NCBI GenBank assembly: GCA_014297435.1 | Contig: JACOQA010000002.1 | Span: forward strand, 185,961 to 249,960 | DNA length: 64,000 bases | Reading direction: 5' to 3' | Origin: Candidatus Nanohaloarchaea archaeon | GTDB taxonomy: Archaea > Nanohalarchaeota > Nanosalinia > Nanosalinales > Nanosalinaceae | In this document: positions 10,427 through 19,176 of the stretch, piece by piece | Numbering within the stretch: the first letter of the stretch is position 1 | Layout of the letters: each line of letters begins with the position of its first letter | The notes under the pieces: model-generated | What the model was told of the DNA's origin: nothing | Seen by the model: only the letters and a program-made list of their open reading frames with translations | Database searches by the model: none | Position numbers and translations under genes: made by a program

Positions 10427-11287
10427 ATGGCTGATATAGGTACTTCGGTTACGTTAGCGTCAGTCATAGTCGGCATGCTTGCCATACCTGCCGCATCACA
10501 AAGCCTAGGCGAAGGACAAGATCTAATATCCTCGCCGCCCAATATCTCAGCAAACTCAGAAACCCCAAGACAGGTATCTGTAAACAGGACAACCGATGGA
10601 ATAACCAAAAGTATACAGACAGCTATACAGAGCTTCAAAGCAAAAGTAGGTTCTGAAGGAGCCTCAGCAAAGCTTCAAGGTCCATCAACATCACTAGAGG
10701 TAAATAGAGAGCCCGGAAAAACAGTATGGAAACTGAAAAGCAGCGAGGGAACGCTCGAACTAGTCAAAAGTTCTACCAAGACTCAGAAAACGGTTGAAAC
10801 TTCAGAAGGAACATTAAAGATCACGAAAGCAGATGGAAAAACTTCCAGAAGCTTCGAAGGAACAAGCAGAAAACAGCTCAAGAAATCGATGGAAACCCTT
10901 GAAACCAAGATGGAACAAAAACTCGAGGAAGCGCGTGGAAAGATCAACGCCACAACAACACATCAGGAAAACGGTCAGACAATAGTTCAGACGGGACTAG
11001 AGATATCGGTCAGCCCCGAAACGCCAGAGTATATCACTATCAAAAACTCGGGCGAATTCAGAAATCTTGAGGGCTGGAAGCTTCAGAACAACAATCCGGA
11101 CACGCACGAATTTGGAAATCTGGAGCTGAACGCTTCTGAGTCTATCAGGGTTTACACGGCTGAAGATGAGGACATAAACTACACAGGCAGAGCAGTATAT
11201 GACACAGGACTCTCCTGGGAAGACGGTGGAGACACTGTCACGCTCAGAAAACCCGACGAAACAAAGGCTGCGGAAAAAACTTACTGA
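10427..11287 (+). CDS. Secreted protein with C-terminal lamin-tail (LTD)-like domain
   Basis: N-terminal signal-like segment; C-terminus 'PEYITIKNSGEFRNLEGWKLQN...WEDGGDTVTLRKPDE' resembles LTD. Confidence 0.65.
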   Translation: MADIGTSVTLASVIVGMLAIPAASQSLGEGQDLISSPPNISANSETPRQVSVNRTTDGITKSIQTAIQSFKAKVGSEGASAKLQGPSTSLEVNREPGKTVWKLKSSEGTLELVKSSTKTQKTVETSEGTLKITKADGKTSRSFEGTSRKQLKKSMETLETKMEQKLEEARGKINATTTHQENGQTIVQTGLEISVSPETPEYITIKNSGEFRNLEGWKLQNNNPDTHEFGNLELNASESIRVYTAEDEDINYTGRAVYDTGLSWEDGGDTVTLRKPDETKAAEKTY

Positions 11288-11532
11288 CGCTTACGCAGCG
11301 TAAACCTTTCCTCTTTTCCTATTTTCTTCACGACATCATCTTCAACTTCGACATAGAAACTGTTGATCTTTGGTAACCCTGAGTTCTTTAGACCGAGGAC
11401 TGCGCTTAAAACGACGTACCCGTAGCCCATGAGCATAAACGAGGTGTTGTTGAAGCCGATCAACTTTACAGTCAAGACTGCTAAGCCCGAAAAACCTGTT
11501 CCCAAAAGCAAGGAGAATTTAAGATCGTCCAT
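11281..11532 (-). CDS. Small two-TM membrane protein, unknown
   Basis: 83 aa ORF with two hydrophobic segments; convergent with the upstream gene. Confidence 0.5.
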   Translation of the reverse strand: MDDLKFSLLLGTGFSGLAVLTVKLIGFNNTSFMLMGYGYVVLSAVLGLKNSGLPKINSFYVEVEDDVVKKIGKEERFTLRKRQ

Positions 11533-11584
11533 GAAAACCTTGGAATCGAACTAGACTAAAAGAATTCCTTCAAAATCATATAAC

Positions 11585-11959
11585 GTGAAAGGTGTATACG
11601 TGGTTTTTGCGTTCCTAGAGCGCGACAAGGATATAGAGATCGGCGCATTAGGAACCATAGAGTTCGAAAAAGGAGTTTACGCATACGTAGGATCCGGACA
11701 GAACTCGCTTGAAAAACGCCTCAAACGACACTTCGCCCCTACAGAGGACAAACACTGGCATATCGATTACTTCACCTCAGAAGCCCGGGTATTCGACTTT
11801 TTCGCCGTACCGGAAGGTCCAAACTACGAATGCACATTAGCTCAACATTTGTCAAACCGGTCTAAACCGGTAGAAAGATTCGGCTCATCAGATTGTAGTT
11901 GTGCGTCTCATCTGTTCAAACTGCCGGAAAGCTTTTCACAGTCAAAAACTAGGTTTTGA
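11585..11959 (+). CDS. GIY-YIG/DUF123 family protein (GTG start)
   Basis: 'KGVYVVFAFL...GVYAYVGSGQNSLEKRLKRHFAP...KHWHIDYFT...CTLAQHL...FGSSDCSCASHLF'. Confidence 0.85.
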   Translation: MKGVYVVFAFLERDKDIEIGALGTIEFEKGVYAYVGSGQNSLEKRLKRHFAPTEDKHWHIDYFTSEARVFDFFAVPEGPNYECTLAQHLSNRSKPVERFGSSDCSCASHLFKLPESFSQSKTRF

Positions 11960-11961
11960 AC

Positions 11962-12147
11962 ATGTTCTTCCAGTGTCCTGACTGCGGCTACAAACAAAGA
12001 TCAAAGGCAAAGAAAAGGGTTCAGTGCCACCGCTGCGGAAGAAGCTACAAGAAAAGCGACGCAAAAAAGTTCGAAAACAAAACGCAAGGCGTCGACCAGG
12101 AAGAAGCCGACAAAGCCAACTTCCACAAGTACTCAAGAAAAGACTAG
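11962..12147 (+). CDS. Small zinc-ribbon protein
   Basis: 'MFFQCPDCGYKQRSKAKKRVQCHRCGRSY' (two CxxC). ATG at 11962 preferred over the TTG at 11956. Confidence 0.7.
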   Translation: MFFQCPDCGYKQRSKAKKRVQCHRCGRSYKKSDAKKFENKTQGVDQEEADKANFHKYSRKD

Positions 12148-12189
12148 GAAACAGAGGGTATTTGAGATTTTCAAGATAACTAATTCTAC

Positions 12190-13053
12190 ATGGAAAGACA
12201 CGAAATCGCTGCAGAAAACTTTGATCTAGAGCTGACGATGACATGCGGTCAGACCTTCTGCTGGCACCGAACCAAAGGAGATCTTTACGGAGAGGGTACT
12301 TCTAAGTTCTATACTTACAGGGATAAAAAGCCGATATTTGTAGAGCAGGAAGGAGATGTGATATTTGCTGAAACTGAACATTCGAAAGAAGAAGTGAAAA
12401 AGGCGCTTGGACTTCATAAAGACCTTGAATCTGTATTCTCTAACCTTCCAGAGGATGAAAGCCTTGAGAAAGCTAGGGAAGAGTACTGGGGTCTCAGAGT
12501 AGTCAATGATGATTTTTTCCAGTGTCTAATAGGTTATCTTTTGTCTCCGCAGAACAGGATTCCACGCATAAAGGAGATGTTTGATGAGATCGCCAGAAAC
12601 TTTGGAAGCGTTGAACAGGTTAATGGTGAGGAGGTTCTGCGTTTCCCGACGCCAGAAGAACTGTCGAAAGCATCGGAGGATGATTTAAGAGCTATAGGAA
12701 CAGGTTATAGAGCTAAATACATAGTTGAGACGCTGGATATTCTTCAGGACGGCTTCGATCATAATGAGCTTGATTCGATGGATTATGTTGAAGCAAGAGA
12801 ACACATGCAGAACCTTTACGGTGTTGGAGACAAGGTCGCGGACTGCGTACTACTGTTCTCGAAAGGTTTTCATGAGGCCGCACCAATTGACACGTGGGGT
12901 AAGAAATTCCTAGAACAGCTTTATCCTGAATTACATTCTGAGGACTACGAGGAGGCATCGGAAAACATGCGTGAACATTTCGGGGAACACACGGGTTACG
13001 CCCAAGAATATCTCTTCCACGCTGCAAGAAACGGGGTGATTGAGGTAGAATGA
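12190..13053 (+). CDS. ogg: 8-oxoguanine DNA glycosylase (OGG1-type, HhH-GPD)
   Basis: 'LTMTCGQTFCWHR', HhH 'LYGVGDKVADCVLLFSKGFHEAAPIDTWGKKFLEQLYP'. Confidence 0.9.
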   Translation: MERHEIAAENFDLELTMTCGQTFCWHRTKGDLYGEGTSKFYTYRDKKPIFVEQEGDVIFAETEHSKEEVKKALGLHKDLESVFSNLPEDESLEKAREEYWGLRVVNDDFFQCLIGYLLSPQNRIPRIKEMFDEIARNFGSVEQVNGEEVLRFPTPEELSKASEDDLRAIGTGYRAKYIVETLDILQDGFDHNELDSMDYVEAREHMQNLYGVGDKVADCVLLFSKGFHEAAPIDTWGKKFLEQLYPELHSEDYEEASENMREHFGEHTGYAQEYLFHAARNGVIEVE

Positions 13054-13265
13054 TTGAGATAGAGTTTGTAAGAGATGATCTTGAATCCGAGAAGGAGAAA
13101 AATCTTGAGGTTGAGGAAGGTACTACGATCGAATATCTTCTGGAAGAAGAAGGTATCGAAGCCCAAGAGGTTCTAGTCGCGAAGAACGGCACAATAATAT
13201 CTGGTAAACATGAATTAGAGGATGGAGATAGTTTGACTGTGATGGATGTTATCGCAGGCGGGTGA
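13050..13265 (+). CDS. MoaD/ThiS-type beta-grasp protein (SAMP-like) ending in Gly-Gly
   Basis: 71 aa, '...LEDGDSLTVMDVIAGG' with terminal GG; 4-nt overlap with ogg. Confidence 0.8.
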   Translation: MIEIEFVRDDLESEKEKNLEVEEGTTIEYLLEEEGIEAQEVLVAKNGTIISGKHELEDGDSLTVMDVIAGG

Positions 13266-13289
13266 AGCTTTTATTGTCTAACGTTTAAC

Positions 13290-13625
13290 GTGATACTGAT
13301 GGATTTCCTCGATACCGATGGGAAGGACGAGAAAGATATCATATTCGAAGTCTTCGATCTCAACGGACTTCAGCGCTCTCTATTTAAAGAGATGAAGTCG
13401 GCAAAACTTACGGTAAAAGAACTTTCTAACCGGGTTGACCGGAACCGTTCAACAGTTCAGAGAGCCTTACAGGACATGATGGACAAAGACATCATTATGA
13501 GGGAGGGTAAAACTGATCGAACCGTGTACTATGTTTATACTACTCTTCCGATGGAGGATATCCGTGAAGTCACCTTGGACGCTCTGGACTCCTGGCACCG
13601 GAACGTGAAGGAACGTTTAGGTTAG
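13290..13625 (+). CDS. Winged-helix transcriptional regulator (TrmB/MarR-like; GTG start)
   Basis: 'LTVKELSNRVDRNRSTVQRALQDMMDKDIIMREGKTDRTVYYVY' wHTH. Confidence 0.78.
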   Translation: MILMDFLDTDGKDEKDIIFEVFDLNGLQRSLFKEMKSAKLTVKELSNRVDRNRSTVQRALQDMMDKDIIMREGKTDRTVYYVYTTLPMEDIREVTLDALDSWHRNVKERLG

Positions 13626-13918
13626 AACTTCCAGAAGAGGAACGCGAAATAGAGCAGCGTGACCACCTGACTTACAATAGGTAGAACAGCTTCAATACCA
13701 TACCCCGCAAAGATGTTCAACAAACCAAGTCCGGTAACCACGATAACAACGTTCTCCGAATAATCGATTAAACTATCTAAGTAGTAATCTAAGTCTTGGT
13801 TCTCTATTAATGTATCGACGCCTACAGCTACCAGAAAATACTTCACGATTATAGTTGAGAATATCCAGGACTGTTCAACCCACTGGAATCCGAAACCGAT
13901 TAGCTGATCGAGAACCAT
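13622..13918 (-). CDS. Small membrane protein, unknown
   Basis: 98 aa, three hydrophobic segments. Confidence 0.5.
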   Translation of the reverse strand: MVLDQLIGFGFQWVEQSWIFSTIIVKYFLVAVGVDTLIENQDLDYYLDSLIDYSENVVIVVTGLGLLNIFAGYGIEAVLPIVSQVVTLLYFAFLFWKF

Positions 13919-13948
13919 AGATAAAAGATTAAGAAGTGAGGTTAAAAA

Positions 13949-14215
13949 TTATTCCTCGACTTCGTCGGTCTTGAAGTCCTTGATAATTACGATGTCGTCG
14001 ACCGACTCAACCATCCTGTAAGGGATAACGACGTTGCGCGTACCGCCTACCTTCTGCGCTAGGTAAGAGCCTTTCTGCGCGCCGACAACAACCGCTCTAA
14101 CAGCGAACTTGCCGAGGTTGATCTCTATATCTTTTAGCTTTCCGCAGTAGGAGCCACTCTTAGTGAAAACGTCTTTCTCCTCGATGTTCGAAAAGTCCAG
14201 GATGTTGTCAGCCAT
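13949..14215 (-). CDS. PRC-barrel domain protein
   Basis: 'SNIEEKDVFTKSGSYCGKLKDIEINLGKFAVRAVVV...VVIPYRMVESVDDIVIIKD'. Confidence 0.75.
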   Translation of the reverse strand: MADNILDFSNIEEKDVFTKSGSYCGKLKDIEINLGKFAVRAVVVGAQKGSYLAQKVGGTRNVVIPYRMVESVDDIVIIKDFKTDEVEE

Positions 14216-14356
14216 AGTTTTGAACCACTTTACAGTAAATCCTGTTCTACAGAAACTTATATACCTTGTCTCCGTGACTACACTGAGCCAGTTTAATGAA
14301 CTTCAGAAGACTCGAACCATTTTAAACAGTTGGAGTTGGTTTAGTTACTACAAGAA

Positions 14357-14445
14357 GTCAGGGTGGCGGAGTGGTCTAACGCGGTGGCTTGCTAAGCCAT
14401 TGAGGGTATTACGCTCTCACCCGGGTTCAAATCCCGGCCCTGGCG
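14357..14445 (+). tRNA. tRNA-Ser (GCT anticodon)
   Basis: GTCAGGG...CCCTGGC acceptor, anticodon loop TTGCTAA, class II variable arm, T-arm CCGGGTTCAAATCCCGG, discriminator G. Confidence 0.92.
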
Positions 14446-14995
14446 TCCCACATTCTGCTTCAATCTCCAGTTCTTCGACTGCCGTTACAGCAGCTTGTCT
14501 TGCCGACTCCCTTGTAGATTCTTTGTTCCTCCATTTGCCGGGCTCATATTCCTTTGAATAGAAATTGTCGTATATGCTTCCATCCTCTCTTTGAGCGAAT
14601 CTTACAGGGTACTCGGACTCTGCTAGTTCGGAGAAAGAGGTGAACTCGTCTCCGTGTTTTTCCTGGTTCTCAACTTGGCTTCGGTTAGGCATTTCAGGAT
14701 CTGAGTAGAATTCAGTTGAATCAGGGAATCCTTCTGTTTCCTCAAATCTTTCTCTAAAAAGCGCTCTAATGTCCTCGCCACTTAGATCGATATTTTCTGG
14801 TCTTTTGTCAAAACGGTATCTTGCATTCTTCATGCCGTTGTAGCGTCTTTCAATCGCCCTTGAAGGAGCTTTGTTAATATTCTCCAATTTCTCTCTAGTG
14901 ATTCTTTCTCCTTCTTCCAGTATCTCGTCTTTTATGACTTCTAGGCAGGCGTCGGTGTAACGTTTAGTCCATTTGAATTTTCTATCTTCGTACAT
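14417..14995 (-). CDS. Hypothetical protein whose 3' end reads into tRNA-Ser; possible homing-endonuclease-associated-repeat-like DNA-binding segment
   Basis: 192 aa ORF; last residues 'GTPGPGFEPG*' are antisense translation of the tRNA T-arm/acceptor. Weak resemblance of 'IRALFRERFEETEGFPDSTEFYSDPEMPNRSQV' to HEAR repeats. Confidence 0.5.
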   Translation of the reverse strand: MYEDRKFKWTKRYTDACLEVIKDEILEEGERITREKLENINKAPSRAIERRYNGMKNARYRFDKRPENIDLSGEDIRALFRERFEETEGFPDSTEFYSDPEMPNRSQVENQEKHGDEFTSFSELAESEYPVRFAQREDGSIYDNFYSKEYEPGKWRNKESTRESARQAAVTAVEELEIEAECGTPGPGFEPG

Positions 14996-15049
14996 CAGGT
15001 TTTGAACGTATGAAAGATGTATTCCGATGTTTTCTGCAGCTTCAGCATC

Positions 15050-15313
15050 CTATATCTGGTAGGTATGACCGTTTTCACCCCATCTTTCGATTATTCCTTC
15101 TTTGGCTAAGTAAGCTGCCGCTCTTCTCTCATCAGTTTCTTTCAGACTTATCCAGTTACTTCCATTTGATTTTTGGGCTACATGGTGGAAGCTATCTGCA
15201 CGGTTAGCAAGAATCGATAGGTGTTGAGGGCTTTCAAACGCTAGTTCGACCGCTCTTTTTGCCAGTTCATCCTGTTCCTTAACCCAAACCTTTTCTTCAT
15301 TCACAAGCAGCAA
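15050..15313 (-). CDS. Hypothetical small protein
   Basis: 87 aa ORF following 14417..14995 in the same strand; no recognised family. Confidence 0.4.
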   Translation of the reverse strand: MLLVNEEKVWVKEQDELAKRAVELAFESPQHLSILANRADSFHHVAQKSNGSNWISLKETDERRAAAYLAKEGIIERWGENGHTYQI

Positions 15314-15450
15314 ATAATCTTCAATTTTAAGTGTGTCAATCTGTTAAAAACTCATGGTTTGCCTATCTGTAGAAAGGATTCCGGAAGTTCGCAGATGGAC
15401 TATTGAGAGAATTCTATATACAGGCTTTAACCCGTTTTTAGATTGTGAAT

Positions 15451-15810
15451 CTAGTCTCTGGCTTTAGATATCAATATTTCTCTCTGAACGTGATATGACT
15501 CACGTCTAATCATAGTTATGTAGCTTACAACTCCGTAGAGGACAATTATGAGTGTTGTACCAAGGTATGACGCCATTCTTTGAAGAATTTTGGCCTGCGG
15601 GAGACCAAATGTTGCTGCAACAGAAGTGATTATTGAGGCATAAAGGAGAGCTCTAAGAAAAGACTGAATGAGTTTGAAGTTTCTATAATATGCTAGAGAA
15701 CGCTCATATCTTTCTAACTCCTTTCCATCCAGTTTGTCCTCTAGGAAATCTTTCACCTCTTTATCAGCTTTTCCAAGAGGAGTCAACTCGAAAAGGTAGT
15801 CCTTAATCAC
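15451..15810 (-). CDS. Membrane protein, unknown
   Basis: 119 aa with two hydrophobic helices. Confidence 0.5.
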   Translation of the reverse strand: MIKDYLFELTPLGKADKEVKDFLEDKLDGKELERYERSLAYYRNFKLIQSFLRALLYASIITSVAATFGLPQAKILQRMASYLGTTLIIVLYGVVSYITMIRRESYHVQREILISKARD

Positions 15811-15886
15811 AGAACTGGGTTCTGGTTCTAGCTTAAAATAACGACCGCCATGAGATATTAAACATTCGTAGCTAGTAATCTATACT

Positions 15887-17011
15887 ATGAACAAGATAAA
15901 AGCAGCTTTGGCGGCGCTATCTCTCATAACTCTGGGGGTCGTGTTGGGAGGTACAGCGAGCTTCGTCCAGCTTCAGGGTCAGATAGACCAGCTCAACAGT
16001 TCGATTCAGGATAGAGAAACAAGGGTTGTAAGCGTACAGTATTCTGGAGAGAGAGCTGTCAGCGAGATCTTTGATAGCGCAGATCAGTCGGTGGTTTCGA
16101 TCGCAGCCTTTGGAGAACAGGACTCTCAGGGCTCAGGATTTGTCTACAGTAAGAATGGATATATAGTGACAAACCATCACGTCGTGGATGGAGCAAGCCA
16201 GATAGAAGTAACATTTACTGATGGATCGACCAAAAATGCAAGAATCGTCGGATCCGATCCCTATACTGATTTAGCAGTTCTAAAAGTGAAAAAAGAAGGT
16301 TTGAGACCTCTTGAGCTTGCGGACTCTTCAAATGTAACTGTCGGACGGAAAGCTATCGCTATCGGAAACCCATTCGGACTAAGAAGTTCTGTAACTCTTG
16401 GAATAATAAGCCAGAAGGGGAGAACACTAAGGACTTCTGAAGAGTTCTCTACTCCTAATGTTTTACAGACGGATGCAGCGATTAATCCAGGTAACTCGGG
16501 AGGTCCTCTAATGAACATAAATGGAGATGTTGTAGGCGTTAACACAGCGATAGAAAGTAGAACCGGAACTTTCTCAGGTGTCGGATTTGCAATACCTTCA
16601 AACACCGTAAAAACCGTAGTGCCTGAAATTATTGCAGAGGGAGACTACGAACATCCGTGGATAGGCGTCTCAGGCTTTGATCTAACTCCAGAACTTTCAA
16701 GGAGAATGGGGTTAAACACCACATCAGGTTTCCTTGTAATTGATGTCGTGGATGATGGTCCGGCAGCAAAAGCTGGTGTATTGGAAGGAGGTACAACGAT
16801 AGATTACAGAGGCAGAAAACTGGATATTGGAGGAGACGTAATAGTAGGTATTGGCGATCAGAAAGCCAGGGGAATCAACGACATACTTCTGTATCTCTCA
16901 AGACAGACAGAAGTTGGGGATACTGTTAATCTTGAGATTATAAGAGATGGTGAAAGAAAGACGGTTTCACTCACTTTGGATCAGAGGCCTGAAGCGAACG
17001 TTCTTGACTAA
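15887..17011 (+). CDS. HtrA/DegP-like membrane-anchored serine protease with PDZ domain
   Basis: N-terminal TM; triad motifs 'VTNHHVVDGA', 'DPYTDLAVLKV', 'AINPGNSGGPL'; C-terminal PDZ. Confidence 0.92.
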   Translation: MNKIKAALAALSLITLGVVLGGTASFVQLQGQIDQLNSSIQDRETRVVSVQYSGERAVSEIFDSADQSVVSIAAFGEQDSQGSGFVYSKNGYIVTNHHVVDGASQIEVTFTDGSTKNARIVGSDPYTDLAVLKVKKEGLRPLELADSSNVTVGRKAIAIGNPFGLRSSVTLGIISQKGRTLRTSEEFSTPNVLQTDAAINPGNSGGPLMNINGDVVGVNTAIESRTGTFSGVGFAIPSNTVKTVVPEIIAEGDYEHPWIGVSGFDLTPELSRRMGLNTTSGFLVIDVVDDGPAAKAGVLEGGTTIDYRGRKLDIGGDVIVGIGDQKARGINDILLYLSRQTEVGDTVNLEIIRDGERKTVSLTLDQRPEANVLD

Positions 17012-17988
17012 GGAGAGTACCTGAGTAGGGCTGCTATGCCTCCAAAGTTTTCTATTCTTTCGCCAGCCTCGTGATCTGTATGTACTAGAACTGTTTCTCC
17101 GCCTTGCCTCTCGACCTGTTTTTTTAGCTCAGAGTTCTCTCTGTTCTGTTCAGGCGTTATTAGCAGTTTCTTAACAGCGCCCATTTCTGCCAGATTTTTC
17201 ACCGGTTCGCCGTAGCTTGCGTCTCCTTCTTTCTCCAGTTCCTCAAGAAAGCTTTCTACAGCTTTTGATTCCTCTGATATTCTAGATTCCTCGACTACTT
17301 TCTCGAGAGCTCCGCGTTTTATTGCTTCGTGAAGCCCAGTCTTTCCGGTAACCGAAGTATCTTGTAGGAAGGTTTTTTGCTGAAGATCTTCGCTCAGAAG
17401 GTTGTAAACTTTGTTCTTCTGCATTCCTGGACCGCATAGAATCAGGTTGTCTTTGTCTGTACGTTCAAGCACGTTCCTGACTTTCTCGTAGAAATCTTCT
17501 CCTGTTTTCTGGTCGGCATACATCTTGCCAGGAATGTTCTCCTCGACCTTGGAAAGATCTCTTATACCTGATTCTTCCACTATGAAGAAGTCTGCGGAAC
17601 CCTTCTCTACAAGACAGAAAAGAACAGAGTACGAACGTTTCTCTTCCCATTCTTCCAGTTTCTTCCAGTCCTCTTTGGTAAACTCGCGTTCGATTTCGAA
17701 TGTTGATCCGGCTTCAAGATTGAAGGTGTGGTAGCCGAGCTCTATATCGTCCGCACCTTTAGTTATCTCTCCCGTAACTCTCAAACGGTCGTTTTCGTAA
17801 GCAGTCTTCTCAACTTCTAATGTTAAGGTACAAGTCTTCTTTTCCCGTCCATCAAGCTTGGTTCTCTGTGTTAAAGACCTTACAAGGTCTCCTTTGCGTA
17901 TAAAGTCTTTCAGCCTCCAGAGATCGTCGTCATTCTCTATCTCTATCTCGGCGTATCCTGAGTTCCGATCTGTTTTGAGTAGCTTCAT
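17008..17988 (-). CDS. pelA: mRNA surveillance protein Pelota
   Basis: 'GYAEIEIENDDDLWRLKDFIRKGDLVRSLTQRT', central and C-terminal eRF1-like domains. Confidence 0.9.
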   Translation of the reverse strand: MKLLKTDRNSGYAEIEIENDDDLWRLKDFIRKGDLVRSLTQRTKLDGREKKTCTLTLEVEKTAYENDRLRVTGEITKGADDIELGYHTFNLEAGSTFEIEREFTKEDWKKLEEWEEKRSYSVLFCLVEKGSADFFIVEESGIRDLSKVEENIPGKMYADQKTGEDFYEKVRNVLERTDKDNLILCGPGMQKNKVYNLLSEDLQQKTFLQDTSVTGKTGLHEAIKRGALEKVVEESRISEESKAVESFLEELEKEGDASYGEPVKNLAEMGAVKKLLITPEQNRENSELKKQVERQGGETVLVHTDHEAGERIENFGGIAALLRYSP

Positions 17989-18042
17989 AGGGACGTAACT
18001 GCTACCTACAAATAAAAACCTCCAGTCGATACCATAATTATT

Positions 18043-19173
18043 ATGGAGGAGAAGTTTGGCGCCGTCCTCGCCGCAGGACTTGCAGTCTTCGGTCTAATGT
18101 TCGTACTAAACCAGGGAGGCTTAGACCTCAACCAGCAACAGGAGATGGACAGACAAGTATTTCTTGATAAGAACATAGGTCAAGTAGGCAAGTCCAATCC
18201 GGACCGAAGAACTATCGATTTCGGAAGTTTCACGGTAGGTGAAACAAGAGGAGACATCCAAGGTTATTACAATGAGAAAGCAAGTATAAGCGACTCTCTA
18301 TTTGGCGGAGAGAGCATAAAGTTTTCTTACAAGGCAGAACAACCATTAGAAGGCAACATAACCTTTGAGGTTCTCGGAAGAAGCGGTAAAGGTTCTGTAT
18401 GGGTAAAAGCAAACGGCAAAAAAGTATTTGAGGAGCCTTTAATCTCTACTTCAAGACCTCAAGTAAGCATACCTCAGGAAAGAATCAAACGTGGAGAAAA
18501 CGACTTTGAGATTGGTGTTAAGAGACCAGGTATTTTCTCAAGCTCTTCCTACACTCTTGAAGAAGTCGAACTAAGGGTTAACGATCGAAAGTTCCACGAT
18601 TTCGAAGAAACCTTTAATCTTTACGGATACGAGCTATCAGACTATATTGCAAGCCCTCTAAGCTTTTCTATATCGGACTCGATTAAGACTGCACCTCTAA
18701 GAATCTACGTGAATGGCGAGCAGATCTACTCGAAGCAGCAGGTAAGGGTTTCAGCTGAAGAGGTAAAGGTGACGCCGCAGAACTCAAATATTCATCCTGG
18801 AGCCAACTCTATCACTTTCGAAACAGATCAGCCCGCAAAATACTCTATCGGAAGCGCAGATCTAACAGTAAGATACTTAGGAAATGTAGCACAGCAAGAG
18901 ATAGTCGACTATTTTGAGGCAAACGAACAATTTGCTTCCCGTGAGGACACAACAGAGAAGATCAGCTTCGACTATCAAAATCTCTTACCTTCGCCAAGAC
19001 CTCTTAGAATCGAACTTAACGACTTTAACACAACTTTGACGCCAGACAACACAGTCAACAACATCACCCTGCCTGAAGATACAATCAATAGACACAATCA
19101 AATCAGGTTGAACAGTAACGGGACTTACAAAATCGATTCTTTAAAGGTCATATCCGAGAAGCAAGAGGAATAG
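18043..19173 (+). CDS. Secreted/anchored beta-sandwich protein, unknown family
   Basis: N-terminal TM 'FGAVLAAGLAVFGLMFVL' then beta-rich repeats; operon with 19177..21315. Confidence 0.6.
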   Translation: MEEKFGAVLAAGLAVFGLMFVLNQGGLDLNQQQEMDRQVFLDKNIGQVGKSNPDRRTIDFGSFTVGETRGDIQGYYNEKASISDSLFGGESIKFSYKAEQPLEGNITFEVLGRSGKGSVWVKANGKKVFEEPLISTSRPQVSIPQERIKRGENDFEIGVKRPGIFSSSSYTLEEVELRVNDRKFHDFEETFNLYGYELSDYIASPLSFSISDSIKTAPLRIYVNGEQIYSKQQVRVSAEEVKVTPQNSNIHPGANSITFETDQPAKYSIGSADLTVRYLGNVAQQEIVDYFEANEQFASREDTTEKISFDYQNLLPSPRPLRIELNDFNTTLTPDNTVNNITLPEDTINRHNQIRLNSNGTYKIDSLKVISEKQEE

Positions 19174-19176
19174 AAA

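Noticed and set aside
12713-13192. 159-aa minus ORF opposite ogg/SAMP-like genes
   Set aside because: Antisense to two good genes; no homology signal.
14163-14561. 132-aa plus ORF spanning tRNA-Ser
   Set aside because: Contains translation of the tRNA; no independent support.
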